IMG/VR virus record: IMGVR_UViG_3300035670_000653 | Location: 1 to 37,361 of that record | Origin: a virus | Length of the DNA: 37,361 nucleotides | Strand: one strand, 5' to 3' | Shown: positions 32,042 to 37,361 of the stretch, in pieces | Layout of the letters: every line of letters starts with the position of its first letter | How positions within the stretch are numbered: the first letter of the stretch is position 1 | The notes under the pieces: model-generated | What the model was told of the DNA's origin: nothing | Database searches by the model: none | Seen by the model: only the letters and a program-made list of their open reading frames with translations | Position numbers and translations under genes: made by a program

Positions 32042-32652
32042 AGATGGCTGGCCCAGTGGGATTCCGACACGATGACGAGTGGCGCGCCGTCGTCGCGGTA
32101 TTCGACGGCCTTGGCGATCTTGGCGCCGAAGGTCGAGTGTTTCCAGAATTCAGAGCCTACGTTGCCGATGACGAGGTAGTGCAGCTTCTTGGTGATGCCG
32201 TTGACGGCGATTCCGCCGCGTTGATTGACCGCCGCGTGGCATTGGGCGCGCGACCCGAAATCGAACACGCCCGTAAAACAGAAGCTGTGGCCGCCGATGG
32301 TGACGGCCGGCGGTGGTTCGTCGATTGGGATGGCGCTTTTTGGCTTGCCATCGTTTTGTTCTGGCGTGGCGAAGCGCAGCAGCAGGCCGAGCAGCTCGCT
32401 TTCCTCGTCAGCATCGAGGATGCCGTCGGACAGCATGTTGCGCAGGCGCGCATGGAGAACATTGGCCGGCCATGCATCGAGGCAGGCAGCGTGGGCATTG
32501 AGCCAGTTAAGTATGCCTTCGGCTTCCGCCTGGTTGATCGAGCCATCGAGCAATGCGCCTTTGCATAACCCGGTGAGCTCGTCGATATCGCGCTCGACGA
32601 TCCTGTCGTCGTGAATGGCACGCAGTGAGTTCTCGCCGATCGGGTTCGCCAT
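32038..32652 (-). CDS. BRCT-domain protein with TerB-like N-terminus
   Basis: A 204-aa protein. Residues about 20-95 are helical with DELTGLCKGALLDGSINQAE and later LSDGILDADEESELLGLL, a TerB-like acidic helical pattern. Residues 118-204 form a BRCT domain like that of NAD-dependent DNA ligase (GHSFCFTGVFDFGSRAQCHA, NGITKKLHYLVIGNVGSEFW). BRCT domains bind phosphopeptides or DNA ends. It lies downstream of the repressor, so it may be expressed in the prophage state, where a DNA-repair or defence-related role is possible. Confidence 0.83.
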   Translation of the reverse strand: MANPIGENSLRAIHDDRIVERDIDELTGLCKGALLDGSINQAEAEGILNWLNAHAACLDAWPANVLHARLRNMLSDGILDADEESELLGLLLRFATPEQNDGKPKSAIPIDEPPPAVTIGGHSFCFTGVFDFGSRAQCHAAVNQRGGIAVNGITKKLHYLVIGNVGSEFWKHSTFGAKIAKAVEYRDDGAPLVIVSESHWASHL

Positions 32653-32704
32653 GAGTCGCGCCTTTCAGAAGTCGAAGCGTAGCTGGATGGGCAGACGGAT
32701 TACT

Positions 32705-33067
32705 TCAGCAGTCGTTGGCCTTGGCGCGTGCGGTGGCGGCGCGCATGAGTTCAATGTCCGCAGCAAGGTCTTTCTGAATTTTGTCGACAAGGTAGTCGGC
32801 TCGCTCCTCCTCCAACATGCGGGCGATGGCGGCAATGCGCGGATCGGTGATGGTGTAGGAGGTTGGCCTCATTTCGCCGATTTCGTCGGCCAGCCAGTCG
32901 ACGGATACCTTGAGCGCACGGGCCAGACGCGGCGTGTATTCAGAGCCGGTGGCGGTCGTGGAATTCTCAAGTTGAGAGATAAGCGATTGGCTCACGCCAG
33001 ACTCTTCAGCTACAGCCGCCTGGGTCAACTCACCGCGCGCCTTCTTCAATCGCTCTCCATATCGCAT
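32705..33067 (-). CDS. cI-like repressor, XRE family, short form
   Basis: A 120-aa repressor with an XRE helix-turn-helix at about 15-36 (LTQAAVAEESGVSQSLISQL). ATG 33067 (MRYGERLKKA) is chosen because it begins the family fold and follows the -10 of its promoter; the longer reading would run through the cro promoter. The C-terminal half is a helical, probably dimerising segment. There is no S24 peptidase domain, so RecA-stimulated self-cleavage is not expected and induction must use another route. Confidence 0.87.
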   Translation of the reverse strand: MRYGERLKKARGELTQAAVAEESGVSQSLISQLENSTTATGSEYTPRLARALKVSVDWLADEIGEMRPTSYTITDPRIAAIARMLEEERADYLVDKIQKDLAADIELMRAATARAKANDC

Positions 33068-33074
33068 ACAAGCG

Positions 33075-33103
33075 AACTTATTGCGCGGTTGCGGCGCTGT
33101 CAA
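33075..33103 (-). promoter_or_regulatory. Repressor promoter (PRM-like)
   Basis: On the minus strand TTGACA (33103-33098), 17-bp spacer, TAAGTT (33080-33075), just upstream of the repressor ATG. The poor -10 suggests weak or activated transcription. The resulting leader is very short. Confidence 0.65.
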
Positions 33104-33142
33104 AACAGCAGGCTTATTGACAGCGGCAAACAGTGCGCTTAT
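33096..33142. promoter_or_regulatory. Operator cluster between cI and cro
   Basis: GCTGTCAA (33096-33103) and TTGACAGC (33117-33124) are exact inverted arms that contain the -35 boxes of both divergent promoters. GCTGT-CAAA-ACAGC (33096-33109) is a tighter dyad. AAACAGNNNGCTTAT occurs twice as a direct repeat (33103-33117 and 33128-33142) with a 25-bp offset, and once more at the leftward promoter. Confidence 0.65.
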
Positions 33143-33145
33143 ATT
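33117..33145 (+). promoter_or_regulatory. Rightward early promoter (PR-like)
   Basis: TTGACA, 17-bp spacer and TATATT. The cro ATG at 33156 is only 11 bp past the -10, so the transcript would be leaderless or nearly so. Confidence 0.82.
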
Positions 33146-33155
33146 CTCCGTCACC

Positions 33156-33473
33156 ATGTCAAAAGAAACCCTCGCTCAAGCAATCGAGTTGGCCGGTGGC
33201 CAGGCGCATCTGGCGCGCGGCATCCGTGATCGCATCCCGGGTTCGAAGATCGGCCAGGTGCATGTCTGGGGCTGGCTCAACAGCGTGCAGATGGAGGTTC
33301 CGCCTCCTGAAACAGTGATCCCGATCTGCGACTTCCTCGACTGGCGGATGACACCGCATCAGCTGAGGCCGGACCTCTACCCAAACCCGACCGATGCGCT
33401 TCCGGTCGGCGAAATCGGGAAAGTCGGCGCCAGCGACACGGCGCAAACCGAACCCGAACAGAAGGCGGCCTGA
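33156..33473 (+). CDS. Cro/YdaS-like DNA-binding regulator
   Basis: A 105-aa protein opposite the repressor: KETLAQAIELAGGQAHLARG, then SKIGQVHVWGWLNSVQM and TVIPICDFLDWRMTPHQLRP, the YdaS/Cro-like helix-turn-helix pattern. It should compete at the operators and favour the lytic programme. The C-terminal ~25 residues are a disordered Glu/Thr/Ala tail. ATG 33156 is preferred because earlier ATGs lie upstream of the promoter -10. No Shine-Dalgarno is present. Confidence 0.84.
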   Translation: MSKETLAQAIELAGGQAHLARGIRDRIPGSKIGQVHVWGWLNSVQMEVPPPETVIPICDFLDWRMTPHQLRPDLYPNPTDALPVGEIGKVGASDTAQTEPEQKAA

Positions 33474-33523
33474 GATGAGCATGCCGCTCCGCGTGGTCGG
33501 AAATTTGGGGCCCGAATTGGAGA

Positions 33524-33730
33524 CTACCGGGCCGCGAGTCGTTCGCGCACCTTCGCGCAAAAGTTCTCTGCGAGGGCGATGGTTGCTGACTGGATTTCTA
33601 GCGGGTCTGTTGTGCCAGTGGTTGGCGACCACGCTTTTCCGCGGTAGCTGCGAATCGCCAGCTGCTCCAGCAGGAATTCGTGCAGTGATAGTCGCGCGGC
33701 AAACCGCGCAGATTCTGAAGTTTCGTTCAT
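33524..33730 (-). CDS. Small protein sharing LAIRSYRG with DGR remnant
   Basis: A 68-aa ORF on the minus strand, ATG 33730, with AAAGGA seven bases upstream. Residues LLEQLAIRSYRG match EQEQLAIRSYRG of the DGR accessory remnant, and 30 bp are identical at DNA level (33639-33668 and 29104-29133). The rest (TTDPLEIQSATIALAENFCA) is helical and unrecognised. It runs against the cro transcript, so it may be silenced when the lytic promoter fires. A plus-strand ORF in the same place (33475-33753) is less convincing. Confidence 0.55.
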   Translation of the reverse strand: MNETSESARFAARLSLHEFLLEQLAIRSYRGKAWSPTTGTTDPLEIQSATIALAENFCAKVRERLAAR

Positions 33731-33828
33731 GGCCAGTCCTTTCGGTGGGTTGATGGGTCGCGCTGTCAATTCTATCCGTCATGGGCTGGCCTCCTCGTTG
33801 TCTCCTCCGCCCCGGTTCGCGGGGCTTT

Positions 33829-33864
33829 GGCCGTCGCGTTTGCCGCGCGGCCTCTCTTTTTTTT
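33829..33864 (+). terminator. tR-like terminator after cro region
   Basis: GGCCG-T-CGCG, loop TTTGC, CGCGCGGCC (one bulged T), then TCTC and eight T residues. It stands between cro and the CII-like gene, where lambdoid phages place a terminator that needs antitermination. A second, weaker stem GCCCCG/CGGGGC ends a few bases upstream. Confidence 0.78.
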
Positions 33865-33925
33865 ACTCCGTTGGCAGCGATAACCAGCGGCAATCAATGA
33901 CAACAATTTCTATCGGAGGTTATCG

Positions 33926-34288
33926 GTGGCGCAGCTAACCCTTGATTTTGAACAAAACATTACCGATCGCTTCGGCAGCCTGCGCGAATGCGTTGCTGGC
34001 TGCGTCTATCAGCGCGGCCTAAAGCGCGTTGCCGCCGATCTTGACAAGGCGCCGGGGAATCTGTCGCGCGAGCTTGGCGGAGATTCAGACCGGCACTTCA
34101 GCGTTGAGGCGCTGGAGCGCTACATTCAGACGCAGGGCGACCTGACGCCGATCTACTACCTGATCGCGCGCTATATGGGCGACCAGGCGCAGACCGAGGC
34201 GGCGACGATGAAGCGCCTCGAGGATCTGATGGGGCAGGTGGCGTCCATCGTCGGACAGTCGCAGGTCAAAAAGGCGCGGCCTCGCTGA
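33926..34288 (+). CDS. CII-like phage regulatory protein
   Basis: A 120-aa protein with GTG 33926 preceded by CGGAGG. The pattern CVYQRGLKRVAADLDKAPGN followed by LSRELGGDSDRHFSVEALER matches phage CII/CP76-type regulators, which control the lysis-lysogeny choice or early transcription. Its placement after cro and before the replication gene is the classical one. The C-terminal ~30 residues are a helical, possibly tetramerising segment. Confidence 0.78.
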   Translation: MAQLTLDFEQNITDRFGSLRECVAGCVYQRGLKRVAADLDKAPGNLSRELGGDSDRHFSVEALERYIQTQGDLTPIYYLIARYMGDQAQTEAATMKRLEDLMGQVASIVGQSQVKKARPR

Positions 34289-34479
34289 TGCGCCACCCTT
34301 TGCCGCGCATCATCGCCACGCGCCACCAGGCATCGCGCGACGGGATCGTCATCGAGCGCGTTGTGCTCGATGAGCCGCCGGTGGCGGTGGTGTCGGATGT
34401 CGAGTCCGTCATGGGCCTGTGGTGGCTGCGCTCCGGCGGTTATCCGGTCGGCCGATTGTTTTGCACCTGGGCCGGATAG
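34288..34479 (+). CDS. Uncharacterised 63-aa protein
   Basis: Starts in a TGATG overlap with the CII-like gene. It reads HQASRDGIVIERVVLDEPPV, then VMGLWWLRSGGYPVGRLFCT. Beta-rich with a Trp pair; no family is recognised. Coupled between CII and the primase, so probably an early replication accessory protein. Confidence 0.6.
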   Translation: MRHPLPRIIATRHQASRDGIVIERVVLDEPPVAVVSDVESVMGLWWLRSGGYPVGRLFCTWAG

Positions 34480-34481
34480 CC

Positions 34482-36917
34482 GTGGATCAGGGAAGGCTCC
34501 CGTTCGCCGAGATCGCGGCCGCCTGCCTGTCGCACGCGGCCGCGCTGTTGAAGGAATGGCTGCCGGGAGGCCATGCCGAAGGCCACGAGTGGAAGGCGTT
34601 GAACCCGACGCGCGCCGATGGCAAGGTCGGCAGCTTCTCGGTAAATATGACCACCGGGGCCTGGGGCGATTTCGCGTGCGACGCCGACAAGGGCGGCGAC
34701 CTGGTGTCGCTGTATGCCTACCTGTTCCTCGGGGGCGACCAGGGCCGCGCGGCCGTCGAGCTGGCCGAGCGCTTCGGCATCGCCCTGCCGCCGCTGGAGA
34801 AGGGCCGTAAGCGCAAGGCGAGGGCAGCGCAGCCGCCTGCACCACCGGCGGAGTCGCCGCCGAAAGAGCCGCGCACCTGGTGGGTTCCGCTCCGGCCGGT
34901 GCCGGACGATGCGCCGGCGCCGCCGCAGGCGCATCCGAACCGTGGCGTTCCGGTGCGGATCTCGACTTACCGCGAAGCCGACGGCAGGGTGATCGGCTAC
35001 GTTTGCCGCTTCGTCACCAGCGACGGCGGCAAGGACGACATTCCGCTGGTTTTTGCGCGTCACGAGAAGTCGGGCAAGTGCGACTGGCGCTGGATGGGCT
35101 TTGCAGAGGAGAAGCGGCCGCTCTATGGCCTCGACCGCGCGGCGGCGAAGCCGGAAGCGACGCTGATCTTCACCGAGGGTGAGAAGTGCGCAGACGTCGC
35201 ACATGAGCAGCTGCCCGAGCTGGCCTCGGTGTCGTGGCCGGGCGGCAGCAACGGCGTGCGCAAGGCCGACATCGAGGCGCTGGCGGATCGCCAGGTAAAG
35301 AGGGCCGTGCTGTTCCCGGACTGCGATGCGCAGCGCGAGAAGCTGACGAAGGAGGAAAAGGCGGCCAGCGTCGATCCGGCATCGAAGCCGTACCTGCCGC
35401 CGGAGAAGCAGCCAGGCATCAAGGCGATGCTTGCCATCGCCGAGCGCCTGCATGCGATCGGGTACAAGGTCTGGATCATGGACATTCCAGCTCCCGGCGA
35501 GAAGCCCGCGGGCTGGGATATTGCCGATGCTGTCGAAGAGGGCTACACGCCAATACAGCTGGCTGAGTACATCCGCGAGAAATGTCTCCCGTACCCGCAT
35601 CTGCTGGTGCCGTCTGATGACCCTGCGGAGCCGGCTTCTACCCCATCAAATGCTGGCGCGGGCAAGGGGAGGGTTTCCCCACCGTGGATACCGGACCTGC
35701 GCTATGACAAGGGCAGCCTGAGCAGCTGCCTGCTGAACGTGTATCAGATCCTCGCCCATCATCCGGCGTGGCAGGGGGTGGTGGCCTTCGACGAGATGTC
35801 GCTGTGCACCGTCAAGCGCAAAGCCCCGCCCTATGCCGAAGGCCGGGTAGGGGAGTGGGACGCGCAGGACGACTCGCGCACGGCGATGTGGCTTCAGCGG
35901 GTCTATGACTTCTCGGCGTCGTCGGTGATGGTGGCTGAGGCCATCGAAGTGCTGGCCCGGTCGAACGCATGGCATCCGGTGCGCGAGTGGTTGCGCAGCC
36001 TGAAATGGGATGGCGAGAAGCGCCTGAACGGCTGGCTGACAAAATATCTCGGCGTGACGCTGTCGCCGTATTCGGCGCGGGTGGCGGCCTGGTGGCTGAT
36101 GGGCGCGATCAAGCGCGTGCTGCAGCCGGGGGCGAAGTTCGATTACTGCCTGGTGCTCAGCGGCCCGCAGGGCAAGGGCAAGAGCACGGTGTTCGAGGTG
36201 CTCGGCGGCGATTGGTACGGCGACACCGAGCTCGACCTGCAGAGCAAGGATGCGATGAGCGCCCTGCGCGGCAAGATGATCTATGAGTTCCCCGAGCTGG
36301 GCGCGCTGGCGCGCTCGGAGGAGCGGCGGCAGAAGTCGTTCCTGTCGCGGCGCATCGATGAGTACCGGCCGGTGTATGGCCGCCGCGAGATCAAGGCGCC
36401 GCGCCAGGTGGTGTTCGGCGGCTCGACCAACGAGCATGAATGGAACAAGGACCCGACCGGTGGGCGGCGCTTCTGGCCGGTGGATTGCCTGGCTGAGGTG
36501 ATCGATATCGCCGGCCTGCGCGAGGTGCGCGACCAGCTCTTTGCCGAGGCTCTGGCGCGCGTCGAAGCCGGCGAGCGCTACTGGCCGACGGCCGAGGAGC
36601 AGCGCGAATTCTTCGACGAGCAGCAGCTGCGCGTCGAGCAGCAGGACAGCATTGTCGATGCGATCCACGACTGGGTCTATGCCCGCGTGGCCGATTTCTC
36701 CGCCTATGACGTGGCGGCGGAATGTTTGAAGCTGGATGCGTCGAAACTGACGCGCGATCTGCAGACCCGCATCGGGATCGCGCTGAGGAAATTGGGTTGC
36801 GCTCGGGTCGAGCGTCGCAATGGAATGATCCGGTACTGGTACAAGCCTCCCGTTCGAAATGAGGCCAGCTCGACGTCCGGACAAGCCGAATGGGAGCATG
36901 ACGATGTGCCCCTTTGA
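34482..36917 (+). CDS. Primase-helicase (Toprim plus VirE-type ATPase)
   Basis: An 811-aa replication protein, with GTG 34482 as the first start after the preceding stop; the Shine-Dalgarno is weak, so the start is uncertain. The N-terminal part has a DNA-primase-like stretch (GSFSVNMTTGAWGDFACDAD) without a zinc-finger cysteine set. The Toprim domain shows TEGEKCAD (E232) and FPDCD (D280, D282). A VirE/D5-like ATPase follows, with Walker A GPQGKGKST at 561-569 and downstream YEFPELGALARSEERRQKSF and TGGRRFWPVDC. It would unwind and prime phage DNA. Confidence 0.9.
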   Translation: MDQGRLPFAEIAAACLSHAAALLKEWLPGGHAEGHEWKALNPTRADGKVGSFSVNMTTGAWGDFACDADKGGDLVSLYAYLFLGGDQGRAAVELAERFGIALPPLEKGRKRKARAAQPPAPPAESPPKEPRTWWVPLRPVPDDAPAPPQAHPNRGVPVRISTYREADGRVIGYVCRFVTSDGGKDDIPLVFARHEKSGKCDWRWMGFAEEKRPLYGLDRAAAKPEATLIFTEGEKCADVAHEQLPELASVSWPGGSNGVRKADIEALADRQVKRAVLFPDCDAQREKLTKEEKAASVDPASKPYLPPEKQPGIKAMLAIAERLHAIGYKVWIMDIPAPGEKPAGWDIADAVEEGYTPIQLAEYIREKCLPYPHLLVPSDDPAEPASTPSNAGAGKGRVSPPWIPDLRYDKGSLSSCLLNVYQILAHHPAWQGVVAFDEMSLCTVKRKAPPYAEGRVGEWDAQDDSRTAMWLQRVYDFSASSVMVAEAIEVLARSNAWHPVREWLRSLKWDGEKRLNGWLTKYLGVTLSPYSARVAAWWLMGAIKRVLQPGAKFDYCLVLSGPQGKGKSTVFEVLGGDWYGDTELDLQSKDAMSALRGKMIYEFPELGALARSEERRQKSFLSRRIDEYRPVYGRREIKAPRQVVFGGSTNEHEWNKDPTGGRRFWPVDCLAEVIDIAGLREVRDQLFAEALARVEAGERYWPTAEEQREFFDEQQLRVEQQDSIVDAIHDWVYARVADFSAYDVAAECLKLDASKLTRDLQTRIGIALRKLGCARVERRNGMIRYWYKPPVRNEASSTSGQAEWEHDDVPL

Positions 36918-37196
36918 GCGTCGATTCTTCCCAACCTTCCCGACCTCGGCGGCGAGGTTCGGAACCCGCGAGGCCTTGCGGCCCAATGGAGTTCCTAACC
37001 TTCCTAACCTTCCCGACCTTTTCTCCTCACGTGTGCGTGGGCGCGCGTGCGGGCGTATGCACCCGCAGGCCCGCGTACGCGCGCACGCGCACCTGACCAT
37101 TTTCACGTTGGGAAGGTTAGGAAGGTTGGGAACAGTCAGGCGCCACAAGGGCTGCAGGGTTCCTAACCTCTGCCCAACCTCGGCAAGGTTGGGAAC
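36918..37196. repeat. Inverted repeat array, candidate origin or control region
   Basis: No gene. The unit GTTCC(T/C)AACCTTCC recurs: 36928-36947 (partial), 36991-37018 (two units), 37107-37133 (two units, inverted; 25 of 27 bases match 36991-37017) and 37159-37196 (facing halves). Between them, 37029-37092 is almost pure GC with alternating CG/CA steps and imperfect arms. Translations give Pro-Asn-Leu/Leu-Thr-Phe repeats, which are not protein-like. The location after a primase-helicase suits an origin or iteron cluster; an attenuator array is another option. Confidence 0.65.
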
Positions 37197-37361
37197 ATGA
37201 GCGGCGGCATGCGCGATCAGATGCCCGTTCTCGCGGCCTTCGTCGATGAGCTGCGGGAGGCCTTTGGCGCCGATGAGATCAACAACGTCATCCGCCGTGG
37301 CCTTCGGCCTGACTGCGAAGTCGAACACCGGGTGTATTTCAGCGAAGGCGGGGCAACGCTG
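37197..37361 (+). CDS. Partial conserved phage protein
   Basis: The first 55 codons of a gene that runs off the window: MSGGMRDQMPVLAAFVDELR, EAFGADEINNVIRRGLRPDC, then VYFSEGGATL. This resembles short phage proteins located between primase and terminase genes. If so, the window's right end is close to its left end on a circular or permuted genome. AAGG lies seven bases before ATG, inside the last repeat. Confidence 0.65.
   Translation, partial: MSGGMRDQMPVLAAFVDELREAFGADEINNVIRRGLRPDCEVEHRVYFSEGGATL

Noticed and set aside
33475-33753. Plus-strand ORF (92 aa) with a hydrophobic segment after cro
   Set aside because: Lacks a Shine-Dalgarno and is opposite the minus-strand ORF that has a good ribosome-binding site and a motif shared with the DGR remnant.
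36859-37200. Plus-strand ORFs of 113 and 60 aa over the repeat array
   Set aside because: Products are simple translations of the AACCTTCC and GC-alternating repeats, overlap the primase end and have no protein-like composition.
1-37361. Intact reverse transcriptase or template repeat inside the window
   Set aside because: No ORF carries an RT palm motif such as YxDD, and no third copy of the variable repeat was found by eye on either strand.
1-37361. CRISPR array, tRNA or rRNA genes, insertion sequences
   Set aside because: No regular repeat-spacer array, cloverleaf sequence, rRNA segment or transposase was recognised.

Overview
The window is a nearly complete temperate siphophage genome: either a phage contig or the interior of a prophage. 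No bacterial housekeeping gene, rRNA or tRNA is visible. High GC with strong G/C third-position preference, an HK97-type head module, a phiE125 gp8-type connector and a PRTRC-like ParB suggest a betaproteobacterial host (Rhodocyclales/Burkholderiales). That host guess is inference from gene style only.

Layout. (1) 128-9546, plus strand: packaging and head genes (TerS, TerL, portal, protease, capsid), connector and tail-completion genes, tail tube, and tail chaperones joined by a GGGAAAC -1 frameshift. Strong intrinsic terminators sit inside this operon, with a pair on each side of the tail-tube gene. (2) 9584-19776: a very long tape measure (1844 aa), tail-tip and fibre genes, and a clearly lower-GC LamG-like fibre gene. 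(3) 19773-21974: lysis and cell-wall cassette (papain-like hydrolase, holin candidates, GH24 endolysin, membrane proteins). (4) 22091-31634, minus strand: a leftward early operon of about 9.5 kb, from a consensus promoter at 31664-31692 down to a large serine recombinase. It holds two FGE-like C-type-lectin-fold proteins, four small ORFs, a broken retroelement gene, a ParB-like protein, an HD hydrolase, SSB and a DHH phosphoesterase. (5) 31724-33864: immunity region with a short cI-like repressor, BRCT protein, Cro/YdaS-like protein, divergent promoters and a tR-like terminator. (6) 33926-37361: CII-like regulator, small ORF, primase-helicase, an inverted repeat array that looks like an origin or regulatory region, and the start of a further gene.

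The main discovery is a diversity-generating retroelement (DGR) that looks fossilised or trans-dependent. Two target genes, 29211-29903 and 30906-31634, end in 141-bp variable repeats of equal length. The repeats differ at 14 positions, all at codon positions 1 or 2 and none at position 3, and each difference can be explained by an adenine in a lost or remote template. A matching hairpin lies exactly 12 nt after each stop codon. Directly downstream, at 28771-29165, the N-terminal half of a MutS-like DGR accessory protein runs out of frame into what looks like the last ~60 residues of a DGR reverse transcriptase. The template repeat and the RT catalytic core are not in the window. The operon carrying these targets is driven by a promoter that is a near copy of the cro promoter, including the putative repressor-binding repeat. 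The variable proteins therefore appear to belong to the repressor-controlled early programme and not to the tail.
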